From Pelodera strongyloides (Eukaryota > Nematoda > Chromadorea > Rhabditida > Rhabditidae), in contig JAANDG010000301.1 in NCBI GenBank assembly GCA_036852015.1, positions 1 to 64,000 on the forward strand: a DNA stretch of 64,000 nt, in the 5' to 3' direction. The notes beneath the pieces were generated by a model. The model ran no database searches and was not told the DNA's origin. It saw only the letters and a program-made list of their open reading frames with translations. The position numbers and the translations under genes are program-made. This document shows, piece by piece, positions 11,679 through 23,900 of the stretch. The stretch's first letter is position 1; each line of letters starts with the position of its first letter.

Positions 11679-12641
11679 ATGGTGAGTATTGCTGTTGGTA
11701 GCTTTACAAAATTTTTGTTTAGGTGTTATTCAAAATAATTTCATCAACGTAGGTATACATATATGCAACAACGGTAACTTGTTTCGTTTCAGTCCAAGGC
11801 CGCCAAGAAGAAGTCGTCCAAGAAGGCTCGTTCCTCCTCTCAGGGAGCCTCGTTCGACCAGAAGACCATCCAGGAATTCAAGGAGGCCTTCGGAATCATG
11901 GACCAGAACAAGGACGGAATCATTGACAAGGTATTATTAGGTATCTAATGACATGTATCTAAATCTACGGCTAAAAAAGAGAACATCAATAGGTTGTGCA
12001 AGTCATAGTGTGTTTTAATATGCAAACTGCAGAGGGATCAGATTTAATTTTCCCGTTATCTAACTACACTACGGATACCTTATGCTCATATTTTTATTTC
12101 AGAGCGACTTGAAGGACCTGTATGCCTCTCTGGGACAGATCGCCCCTGACAGTCAGATTGATTCTATGCTAAAGGAGGCCTCTGGTCCCTTGAACTTCAC
12201 CACTTTCTTGACTCTTTTCGGAGAAAGACTCACTGGAACTGACCCTGAGGCCACCATCATCGGAGCCTTCCAGATGTTTGACAAGAAGGATTGTGGAAAG
12301 ATTAAGGAGGAAGAGCTGGTCAAGATTCTTCAGAACAAGAGAGGAGAGCCTTTGGATGACGATGAGCTCCAGGCCATGTACAAGGGAAAGCCCCCAATCG
12401 AGAACGGAGAGGTGCGTTTTTACTTTTATAGAGAACATGGAATTAGCACCGGCGTGTAGCAAAGACGCACTTTTAATGAATTTCATTTTCTCAATTATTT
12501 GGCAGCCTTGCTTGAGCATCACAACTGGTCTATTGAGTAATATTCATCACATTATTCCAAGTACTGTCTTTTCAGGTTGACTACAAGGCATTCGCCAAGT
12601 TGATCACAACCGGAGCAGCCGACGAGCTGGCCAAGGCCTAA
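11679..12641 (+). CDS. mlc-1/2: Myosin regulatory light chain, copy 3
   Basis: Exons: 11679-11681 (ATG only), 11793-11930, 12103-12411, 12576-12641; stop TAA. The product is 171 residues and differs from copies 1 and 2 by one residue (Ala68 to Ser). The EF-hand loop at 38-49 is intact. Introns 2 and 3 are almost identical to copy 1, which lies inverted about 7 kb away, whereas intron 1 is shorter (111 nt) and unlike either copy. An AATAAA at 12775-12780, about 134 nt after the stop, is a likely polyadenylation signal. The gene converges on the SLC17 gene. C. elegans has two such genes, so this third copy looks like a lineage-specific duplicate. Confidence 0.95.
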
Positions 12642-13301
12642 ATTCAACAATAAGAAAATCTTCTAATCTCATAAACATTGTGATTCCATTTTTCCAAATC
12701 GCCTCATGCAAAATTCTGCTAAATCCATACTTTTTTGCAAAAACAGCTCACAAATAATAAGTTTGTCGTATCGTAATAAATAATAATAAATGCTCAAATT
12801 TCTAATCAGTCCAATGCAGATCAGTTTATGAACACATAAACTACGAATGTTTATTGGATGTGCAAAATAAAGAGATCAAAATTCCTGTTAGTGTTGTCAG
12901 TGTATTCTAGTTTCACGAGAGCAAGCTCACTTTAAGTACGTTCATAGTCAAGTGACACAACACAGAAACAGCTATGAATCAAGTAAAGATGTTTATTATT
13001 TAAAATTTCTTAAAACTTATTTATAATACACTTATACAAAAAATTGTTAAATACGTAAGTGGCTGTGAAGAGTTAAGAGTATGCTAAATGATATATGCAC
13101 TTTCCCTCTATTTGGATATGATATTGATTAACCGCGTGTTAAAGAAATACTAAAAAAACTCTGTATACGATTTTTTTTCGAAATAATGGTGTTAAAAGTT
13201 GCGCGAGTAATCTTTTGAATGTGTTCTGACTTCGACCGAAAATTGATTATCCTTGACGACGTACAGTGGTGTATCTCAAGAACTGTGGCTTAGGTTGAAC
13301 A
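12642..13301. other. Convergent 3' ends of light-chain copy 3 and the SLC17 gene
   Basis: This 660-bp AT-rich spacer holds both 3' UTRs. A short AATAATAAA run lies at 12775-12790. No other gene is visible. Confidence 0.5.
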
Positions 13302-16300
13302 CTAGTTGAGTTCACTGACGAACGGTAGTTGGTCCATGGCCCATGTTTCTGTTTCACCGGAGGCCCATCTGACATAGAAGAGTGCGCCGATTGCATAAAT
13401 GATAGCCGTCGAGTAGAAGATGATATTCCATTCAGCAACCGCCTGAAAAGAAACAATGATTTTACTTGGTTAGCTTGAACCAGGACATAACAAGCATTAT
13501 TAGCAAACAACTTACGCTAGTCGTCACAACCAGTCCAACAATAAGAGGACTCAGCATTCCGGGAAGGGTGGCAATTGTGTTCGACAAGCCCATCAAATGG
13601 CCGGCATACTAAAAAGAAACACGACTTCGACTAATGTTGCAGTAATGCAAAGGCGTTGTACGGCAATCAGTGAATAATACTGCAGTCTAGTTTATAGAGC
13701 ACAGTTGACAAATACTCAATTAAGTCAATCCTTACCTGTGGTGCAATATCGAGATGATTGACTGAGAAAGCCGCCCAGCAAAAACCACCAAATGCTATTG
13801 AAAGCGTCAAGTAGGCCACAAGGAATGGTGGGGTTCTTGCTAAAGATGCGAGTACGAGGAAGAACGCCTGACCCACAAAACCTGAAAATAAAGTTTAAAA
13901 AAAAGCCATTAATATCAATTTAGCGTTTAGGCGAACTAATTCAATAAATTAGACTTATTTCAGTACTTGTTTTTCATAATGCAGCTAGTGGGCACATCAC
14001 TGAATGTTGGATTCAGGATCGATTATCATGTGAGAAAACTTACCAACTGTGCAGAAGTGTTTTCGCACAACCACTGTTCGAATATCCCTTTCCTTTCGCA
14101 AGTAATCGGCAAATTGTCCACCCCAAACCAACATGATTCCCATCAGCAAATACGGAAGACCAGAGACGAAGCCAGCCTAAACATTATGGTTGATGCTACG
14201 AGCTTCAAAGCTTTAGAACCAATAATAAAACTATCAACCAACAGTATTTTGCTTCCGCAGCTTATTAGTACCAAATTCCATGCGATCGGTTTATCTCTTC
14301 ATCCATCTCATTTTAACCTTTTTAACCGTTTATTCAAGTAATCATAACATTGAACGTCTCATTCTATACTACACACCTCTATGTATTACATTCACTTGGA
14401 TGCTTTCTTTCGCTTTTTTTTGTTTCGTATTGCTTGACAGCTCTAGGGCCTCGACGTTGTGTAACAATACTGCGTCTTTTGCTTTTTATCCCTTTTTCTT
14501 CATTTCGTTCTCCCACTTCTCGGACCACTCTGGGAATACAATAGGAAGGTTGAAATATGTTGGGGATAATCGAACAAGCAGGGTGTGAACTAAGTTAAAA
14601 TCCTCGTACATATTATAAAGGTATTAGCCTTTACGGATTTACACGGTTTTACATCATCACTAATATCTAAGACTTCCAGGAATGCCTATGAGCCGTGCAG
14701 GCGCAAAAACACAGCTTAAATCATAGTAATCCAACAAATCTTTCGAGGTTTGGATTAGCTGTGCATAGCCATGAGACAACGGGCCAGATATGTGTTACCG
14801 CCAAGAGACACCGGAGGTGAAAAACCTAGTGAGAGATTTGAAAAGCGGTGGAGGAGTTTAGGGGGGCATGGTACTTGAGAAAGAGGCGGTCAAGGTGGTC
14901 TGCCTAGATCCCACAGTGCAAACAAAAGCGCCAGATTCCCAGTATAAGCCATCAGTATACGAGGTCACACACACTGAACGCGCTCAGCCTACACACAAAA
15001 AAACACAACTAAATAGCAGAATGTTGGAATTGCTGGGTGCGCGGGTGGAACGCATAGAAACAGTGCACGGGTTTTAGATGCACGACCTTTGAAATATTCG
15101 GGGGGGGGGGGGTTGTTTTCAGCCCGAAACAGTACAGGGTTTGCATACCGCCGGTTAAAACTCATAGTGGGATCATCGTGTTAACAGGTTTGTAGGATTG
15201 CAGGACGGTTAATCTAAAAGTATATCAACATCAGGGCACAACCTTTTCCAGTTGGTAGTCGGCCAAATCCTTTAGTATCCTTGGCAAGTTAGTTAGCATT
15301 GTGTAGAATCCCCAATTCTGACAGAAGTGTGCGATAATGATCGCCCACACAGGTTTGCTGTGCAGAATATGACGCCATGGAACGATCTAGATCATTGAGG
15401 AAATTGATGTACAATCCGGAAATTGTAAATTTATTATTATTTGTTGCTCAATTAGACGGAAACTGTGAAATTAACCGGCGTAGACTGGAAATTGAAGATC
15501 TACTGGTAATACTGACGTTCTGAATACTTTTCTTATTATTTTATTTGAAATGCAATACATTAAAGATCATAGCTTACGTAGGTATGCGAGCTGACTGCAT
15601 CCCTCTGTAAAAGGGTCAGTTCATCAGTGGTTATTCTCTGATCTTGTGTTGGCAGATCGGATATCTCTTTAAACCAATAAACACACCATAGAATCCCGAT
15701 CAAACCTGAAATAAGTGCCTTCTGTTCTGTACCTAGTTGTTTTAATAACATACATCTAAGTTCATTATTTTAATCTATTCGAAACAGATGACTAGAAGCA
15801 TACAAATTAGTTCAGGTAAGATTGTGCGAGAAGTTAACGAACACTTTCGTACAAATTCTTACCAAAGAAGTAGAAAATGAAAGGCCATCCAAGGTGTTGT
15901 CCAATCATTGCCGAAAGGGGCATGGAAATGACGGTGCCAAAGTATGATCCAGAAAATGCAAACGTCGCAAGTTTGGTCTTTTCGAGTACAGGAGCCCAGT
16001 GCGACCATATCACATGCATGGCCGGATAGGTGACACCCTGAACACAACGTTTAGTACAAGTCTCCTAATTGTTAACTAATGACGCGTTTCAACACCATCA
16101 AAGAAATACATTTGTGTAAATGAAAATACCTCAAAAAGACCTTCGATGAATCGTGCAACTATCAGCACGGGATAGCCCATCTTGGCTAATGGAGGTGTCA
16201 GTACTGTGAACACAGCGGTGCCTGAATGTGTAAATCAGGGTGGAAACTGAAAAAGTGAGGTTTGAATGAAACCCCCACATGCTCGGCAAAATTATTTGTC

Positions 16301-18690
16301 AGTGCTACACAATCCAAAATGGTTTATCCTATTCACATAGACACCTCACTGAGGAAATTTTGGAATATTGGTAAATCTATTAACCCCATAGTGATGAGCT
16401 TGTTATAATATCCCTCATTTGGAAACAAATGGCTGTCTCATAGACGTACCCATGACTCCGACTGCAAATACAGTCTTTCCCCCGTAATGATGGGCAAGGA
16501 AGCCTCCGGGCAATTGTGTTATGATATATCCATAGAAGAATGACCCAAGAACCAATCCTTGGGTAAGGGGACTCCACTGCTTGAAATCGCCATCAACCTG
16601 AACAATGGAAAGCACTTCATTGATGATCAAGCCGTGATTCCCCATGTTTCTGAGGAATCCACATCCGCCCTCCTTTTCGAACCTTTTTTGTATATGTACT
16701 TTGCAAATAAGGAGGCACCTCCTTATTTTGTCCCCGAGTTTCCCCGTCCCTTTTAGTAAACAACAATCATCAGCAATTCGTCCGTTCAAATTATCTCTGC
16801 TTTTTGGGATTTGCTTGGCAGCGGTGCGCATAGACTCGAAATATAATCCGTTGAATGATTTGACTCTTTGAAAGGAGGTGCCCTTTTTTTGCCTGAGAGA
16901 TTCGTCTCAATTAGCATTCGGTCGAAAGGCCTCTTTCCCTGAGAAGATGTCATTACAACAACACATTAGGGATGTGAATTCGGTAAGAAAAAGAGAGAAC
17001 GTCTGATGTCAAAATAGGAGCGCCTCGTTTAATGATGACTGATGCAGAATCCTCGCTAATGGTGAAAAAGACTGGTCTTTTATGTTGCTTGAAAGACCAG
17101 AGAAATGAATAAAGAAACACTTGGGTCACATATAAGTAGACTAATACACTAATAGGTCTCCATAGAGTATATCTATAGACCGGTTCCCTTATGACTAAAA
17201 AACGAGTCCAGGAAATTGAGTTTCCGTCGTTCCAGAAAACGGGTACTCACTCCACGTACAGAAAATATTTCGTGCTCATGCGTAAATAATCAACATAGTC
17301 TAGTGTCAATTGTTTTGTTATTTCAATAATTTCTGAGTAACCTCACTCTTGAATATCATGGTTTCCTGCTATGTTTTCCTAAGTGTTACATTAAAGCGAC
17401 CAACATGATAGTTCGTTCCATTGGTGACATAATCAGTTCCCGTGGTCATTTCGACGATGGCAACGGATAGATTTGCCCGCATGGCGTAGATGTTGGCGAA
17501 TCCGAGAAGCGCCAACAGTGCTACCACATGCCTCCTCTGCATGGCCCATGGTCCTCCGCCCGGATCTAAACGATATGACGTTGCAGTTACACTTCTTCAT
17601 TATTATTCCACATACTGTAGTGATGTAGGAATATTTCATATATTTAATATTTCATATATACTCCCCATTAGCAGCCATAATTATTGCTCGATCTTTAGTG
17701 TGAAAGCTACTAAACAAGAAATAAACGAAATTACCATGACCAGTAATCTGCTTTTTCTTTAAATTCGCTGTCATAATGCGTCGCAAGCCGTTGTCATACA
17801 AACGGAATTGGCTGAACTTCCACTAATGGGCATTTTCAAAATAATGGTATGAATATCGTTTTGGAAAAAGGGACATTACGCTCCGATTGAGTGCATTTTT
17901 TGCCAATTTGATAATGTGGAAAAGCCGTAGCCGTAAAACGTGTTCAGACTCATTCGCTTTTTACGCCGTTAGAATTTCTCAGTGATTTCCAACCGCAGCG
18001 CACGCGTCGCGCTGTAAGCCTACAGGGTCATAAACAATTTGAAGCTGAAGTCCCTTGTGCTCAGTCTTTCGAAAATTAGCACTGAATATGCGGGTTTAAA
18101 AGCAATTGTTCCAATTAGTTCTGCTGTTAATTTTGGGTGTCTATTGTTTCCAGGTCACATGAATTTTTTTTCAAAATGCTTTTGAAAGCGAAATGCTCCG
18201 ACCAAAATTTCCCTATTGGAAAAATTCAAACGACAATCTTTCCAAAACTTCCTATTTAAATAAGGAGACACATTCCGTGAAAAAAACTAATAAAAAGGAT
18301 TTAAAAATGTGCACAATAAAATAAACGGTCGCATAGAAACCATTTCACGCCAAATTACATTTCTCTTGAAAAATTGTAGTGTAGAAAGTGAAGGGGCCAG
18401 TCAGGCTGTATAAATGAGAAATCGTAATGCCATTACATTACATACAAGACGCGGAGCTAAATGATGATAATCAAAATATGCGGTACGTATGTGGAGTCCA
18501 AAATAAGGACAACGATCGCCTACTAACATAGGTGATCAGTGACTTAAAATTTTAATAAAAGGCAATTCTTGGATAAGTTCGATGACAAATTTTGTAGACG
18601 ATAGCTGTTACATTAATTGTATTAAATAATTCTAGTTTGCACATTCTCACCTAAAACTTCATCTTCTTCCAAGGGTAGTCGTTTGTACAT
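13302..18690 (-). CDS. SLC17-family anion transporter (sialin/phosphate-transporter type)
   Basis: Eleven exons (minus): 18651-18690, 17405-17565, 16450-16597, 16130-16221, 15863-16037, 15578-15705, 15243-15386, 14044-14176, 13736-13881, 13516-13608, 13302-13442; stop TAG. All phases agree, giving 466 residues, a normal length for this 12-helix major facilitator family. The family moves organic anions or phosphate across vesicle or plasma membranes. Seen: a short cytosolic N-terminus with an acidic-leucine sorting-like motif (EEDEVL, residues 8-13); first helix with the family pattern ending R43-ANLS; a first luminal loop with an N-glycosylation site at N62; then WSPLTQG, GSFFYGY and the hallmark EG-x6-YPAMH followed by WSHWAPxLE; and a conserved C-terminal stretch ending in FYSTAIIYAIGALFY. 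The 1066-bp intron at 14177-15242 is unusually long for the gene. The donor after residue 67 (GTTGGT at 17404-17399) was chosen to keep frame. The substrate is not predictable. Confidence 0.9.
14177..15242. other. Long SLC17 intron with GC-richer insert and poly-G tract
   Basis: Most introns of this gene are 73-300 bp. This one is over 1 kb and from about 14680 to 15200 is GC-richer than neighbouring introns. A run of 13-14 G occurs at about 15100-15113. The base composition suggests an inserted element, but I see no terminal repeats or coding motif. Confidence 0.3.
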
Positions 18691-20935
18691 TTATTTTAAA
18701 TGGCTGTCTCATATGTGTGCGCGACCAAGAAAATCGCGCATACAGACTACAACTGGCTATTTGCCCAGTACAGGTGGAATGCAACGTCTACGGTACGTAG
18801 AGCGCACCATTGATGTGGGTAGGCCCTCATTTTTTTTACTCCATTTTCGGCACTGTTTCTTCAAATTAAGCTCAGGTTGCGTGCATGAAAACATTTATAA
18901 ATTGACAATTCTCGCGAGGGTAAGCCAACCGTTCAAACATCTTTGTAGAATATTATATTTTCGAGTTTAAATTTATAGACCTTGGCTGTCTCTTCAGTGT
19001 CTATCACAAAATACTTCTACTTAATTTAAAATGACACTTTGTTTCTGTTTACCTTCAGATGAGTGGGCGGCACCGTAGGATGCGGAGCGTGAGAGCGGCA
19101 TGACGTGGGGCCTCAAATGGGGACAGACTGTGGCCCGGGAGGAAGCCCGGACCTACTACTGGCGCCCCTAGCGGGCCCTGCATAGATAGATAGAGGCGCC
19201 AGAGAAGCAGACAGCAAATTCACAATCAATAGAAACTGGGACTATCAACAGATATATATGACGCGAGACAAATTCTGAGCGTATGGCTCAATAGGCTCTT
19301 TACGCAAAATCATGCCGATGACATCATATGGCGCATGAAATTTCTGCAAGTTGCACACAAGTTGTACATTTTGCCTCGGAACTTCCCAGGAATGTCCAAC
19401 ACGAAAATTAAACCAACTTCAAAAAGACGAAAATACTAGTAAGCGCCTAGAACGTTTACCCAGTATATTCATTTGAGGCTATGATTGCATTGACTTAAAA
19501 ATCGTTACTATATGGTTGAAGGTCAAGCGCTTCTTGTTGGAAGATTCCCGGAACAGTTTTGAGATAGAGCGCTCGGGTTGAAAAAACTTGTTGCGTTTTG
19601 TAAAACTTCTTTGTTGTCTAATGAAGTCACAACAAAATGCTAATAATTTAATTTGGCATAAAAACAGCCGCACTTGTCTAATTGTAACGTTGGATTGTTT
19701 CCATAAAACAGTACTCATTCCGCTGTCTACCGCATAAATAAACAGTGATAAATCCGTCTCGCAGGTACTTTTCCACTGTGGCGAGCTCCTCGAGCATCAC
19801 AAGTTTGTCAGAGGTGAATTTGAAGCAAACTAAAATTTTTATTTGAAACATGGTACAATCAAAAATGGAGACAAAGCAAACAAAAGTGGCAACAGTACTT
19901 AATCGGTTGAGGATGTGTATTGACGACCAGTAGTTATAACGACTCGTCTACCACCCTAGAGCAAAGTGTTTCTAGAACACATATTAAAATAACAGCCGGA
20001 AGAACAGCACTGAGACAAATGACAATGTAGGTCGTTTTATAAATGCAAGGTCAAAATGTCTTCTCCTTAATGGCGAAAAAATCTTGGTGAAGCTGAGAAA
20101 GCGCTGCAAAATCATCAACACCAACTGCGGGGATATGTCTAACATACAACTAAGGAACACTGTTCTCAATACTAAAGAACGTAATGTAAAACGGTGGTTA
20201 TTAAATAAGTGAGCATAAAAGCGTTGTGCACATAGCACAGTTCACTCACAATAAGGACAAAGGAAGTTGAAGTTTCCGAAACAAAAATAGGACACTCTAG
20301 TCGAGCGCAAAGTTCGGAAACGACCACGATTTAAAGCAATTTGAATAAATATCTGTTCTTTACAATCGAAGACTATTTACAGAAAATCAGAGAACATTTC
20401 CCATTTCGCTGTTTCAGCCAATGCAATACAAGAAATAAATGGAAAATTGTTCCAAAGGCACTTAGAAAATGAACGACGCTGTTTGATACAAACTAGCAAT
20501 AATGAGAGGAAAATAACTAAAATAAAGATGTATAAAATTATGCATGCAAAGATAAAGAATATTAATGCACTTAGTAATTAGTAACAGTTGAAATAAATAT
20601 CCACAGGGTCTACATTGCATTGCATGTTGCAAAAAGAATAAAGCACTAGTAATTTTGAACGGTCAACTAGTTTACCGGGGGTAGCGTTTTGCACACACAT
20701 CTCACAGAAAGGGTTTCTGTGCGCGCACAACTAACAGAAAGAAAGCTTCAATAGGCCAGCGTTCAAATAAATAACGAAATAAATAAAAAAGAAGGCAAGA
20801 ACTTGGCCATTAGTATTGGTACTGATATTGGCCATTGGAACAGAAAACATTGAAGGAGAATATTAGAAACAGAGTAATCTCGCAGGTTAGAAACAGAGTA
20901 ATCTCGCAGGCACTGGGCCGACAACTCCCTTTACG
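18691..20935. other. Intergenic region between SLC17 start and trehalose-gene end
   Basis: AT-rich except for a GC-rich island at about 19050-19200. On the minus strand that island ends in CATCTGAAG followed by GTAAAC (boundary 19053/19052), a good splice donor. A matching acceptor (GAGACAG) lies at 18704-18710, just upstream of the SLC17 start codon. The island may therefore be a non-coding first exon and promoter of the SLC17 gene. A perfect 24-bp tandem duplication (20863-20886 and 20887-20910) sits in the presumed 3' UTR of the trehalose gene. Confidence 0.35.
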
Positions 20936-23900
20936 TTATTGGTCGAAACCATAACCCGAATATTTGTCGTCATCATCTACTCCCGGACGAACATTCAAAA
21001 CCCTCACTGTCGCTTGAGCCATCGCACCGAGAAGCACCTATAAATCGAAAATGATAATACATCGCCGCGACTAGAAGAAGACTGACCAGTCGAGAATTAT
21101 TTTTTTATGCATAGGCATGATTCCTACAAGTATAAGTCTAAGCAACTCAAAACGTACTCCAGGGCAAGACACGAAGACAACGTGGTCGTTGTTGTAGGCC
21201 TTGCAGAGTTCGGTCACCTGCAATAAAACAGTGCATTGTTTGGTTAGCAGCATCATAGTCCAATCTTGTCAGCATGAAACCCGGTCGAATTATTTGATTT
21301 GTGGGGTCGAATTATTTGATCCATGTGTCGGCCTAGGCCATCATCAGGACAACAGGGTGGCTAATGAGGTTATTTGAGTCGGTTTGCCTTCCTACCTTTT
21401 TCTTCAACACTTCATTCGTTGTCACCCAGATTGTGTAGACGTTCTTCTTAGCTTCTTGCAAACAGACTTCAAGCATGGGCAAATCGGTGTCGGAGTCGCC
21501 ACAAACAAGGATGTTACCTGGAACGGAGCACGTAGACAAAGAATTCAGTTTCTGAGTTTGTAACGTAAATCTATGAGATGTAGTTACACACTCCAAGCAA
21601 AATATAGAGCGGGCGTTGCAGGTGTGCATACAAAATGTCAAGCAATTAAATGTTCGCATACCAACGCTCAGTTTGAGGTTCAGTTTCTGTGCAACGAGGC
21701 GCACTCCATGACCTTTGTTGAAGATCTTGCCGGTGAGATGGGTCTGTAAATTCAGGTATTTGACACATACTTGAGTACCGCAATATTGCTTTTGTCTCAT
21801 AATTGACGAATACAGTATTCTAGATAAAGAGTGGCACTTACCTTGGTGTAGATCTTAGCCTCATACTCGCTCTCCTTCAGCATTAAAGTGTTCCCCGCTG
21901 GGTCAACTTCCTTAACCACATTGGCCACTTCTTTCAACCTGAAAAATTGACACCGTTCATAAATTTCCAAGGTATAGATTATAAAAAACTATTCTTCCTC
22001 CTCGTATAGTTTCATAGTACCTTCGCATGTCGAAATTTATAAGTGACCATTCAGAGAGTACTGTCGAATTCACATAAAATTCACATACAATAAATTGCTG
22101 AGCCTTGAAGGCGCCGACTTGTCCTTGTCTTGTCGAGCAATTGTAATGTGCCCATAATGCTTTTGCAATCCCGATCCGATCCAGGTGAAGTTTCTGAATT
22201 GGGGCTGTGCGAGCAAATCTTCGACCTGAAACTTCGACATCACGTATTTCAGGAATTTACTAATGGTAAGAGCGTCTTTTGCGAGAGCAAGTTGTGGTAT
22301 GTGAGCGGCTGCTTATTGCGGCTGCCCATAGCCCAACTATTTATTATCAAACAACCAACCTTCTCAAATGCAATGTTTAGCAGGTTGAGGTCATCGTCGC
22401 TAACAGTGTCATCTTTGAACTGAAGCGCAGGATTCACGTACCACTCGCGGCCAGCGGACGCACCGAATGCGTAATAGCCTAAAATGGTTAGTTGATTACT
22501 GATTGACCAGAATCGTACACATACAGTAAAACATACATCAATAAAACAAGTAGACCTACCTTCTGGAAGTGTCATCATGTTCAGAATTCCAATGTGAACC
22601 AGCGGACTTGTTGTCACAATTGCACACATTTGGGCGCATTTTCGGGCAAATTGTGCCTGCAACAAAAAATATCCAATAAATTTCTGAGGCAACAAATTAT
22701 TCAATAACTTTCACAAACCAAGCATAAATATAAAATAGAGATTTCTAAATACCTGAATCACGGCCGAATAAGCTGGTTGAATGGATGTTGGATAGGAACA
22801 TGAATAACTTTTGAGTGTTCCATCACGATCCGTGAACACATGGTGGAAATGGTCACCTAAAGTACTGCTCAAGCATATGACAGTAACACACACAGAAAAC
22901 TCTTTGCCCTCAAGCCACACCGAGATTTTATGTAGAGATTTCAATTGGACACAAATGTGTTTAATTACCTTCAATGAGCAATGAGCAGGCCTTGGAAACT
23001 TCATCGCTGAACATTACAGGTCCGTCCGGATGGAAGCCGCTTAGCGTCTGAAGGTAGTAAGATTGTTTATTTCATATGCATATATTGACCCTCAAATTTG
23101 CCCTCCTGCTCCAGTTGTATCGCACAAACGATGCAAATTAGTTTAATTATAAGTGTCCACAGCTACCTCAACAAAGTGTTCCACATTCTGCACATCGTCG
23201 CTTTCCACAAACTGGAGGAACGCCAGGTCTTTATGCAATTCCGAGAGTTCGTCCGAAATATCGAACTTGATAGGCAGGTCGTCGGCCAATTCATCTCCAA
23301 GCCCCACTGTTGATAATGTCACTTCAGTGGTACCTTGCTTACACGAGTTCTCCAATGAGTTCTGCAAGAAGAAGAAAATTATTTTGGTCTGTCGGTTCGT
23401 CAAACTGGACAGTGAGCTCGGTTAGGCTCAACTTAACGGTTGTTACCTTGGCATTTTCCAATGACAGGGACGAATGCGCTCTAATTGGGAGTCCCTTCAA
23501 TACGCTCTCAACGATTTGTCGTCGAACTTGGGCCGTTTTGTCCATCAGAGTGTAGAAATCGGACAGCTGTCTGATCTAAACGTCCCTTGTAAGTATTGTG
23601 TTGTGAAGCGGATTTTTCCAAGGGAGCATTTGATCATGCTTTTACCAAATAAACCATGTCATTAAAGCTTTGAAAGGGTACAAGGTGCAGTTTGCCGGAC
23701 AGTACAGTAATATGTTGAATGCCATACCACTGTCGGTCTGATGACCTCATGAGTCCAAGACGGATCCAAAAATGCAGTGCTCCATTCGTCAATGTCGTGA
23801 CTCTTCAGGAAGCTGCTCAACCGGCCTAAATATTTTTTTTATAGAAAGAAATAGAAATGAATAACAGTTCATGTGATTCGTTCAGATATTCAAAGCAAAA

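Noticed and set aside
16415..16831. Minus-strand 138-aa ORF as one SLC17 exon
   Set aside because: Only the part up to 16597 (from VDGDFKQW) matches the family. The upstream part reads through an intron past a good TTGTTCAG acceptor.
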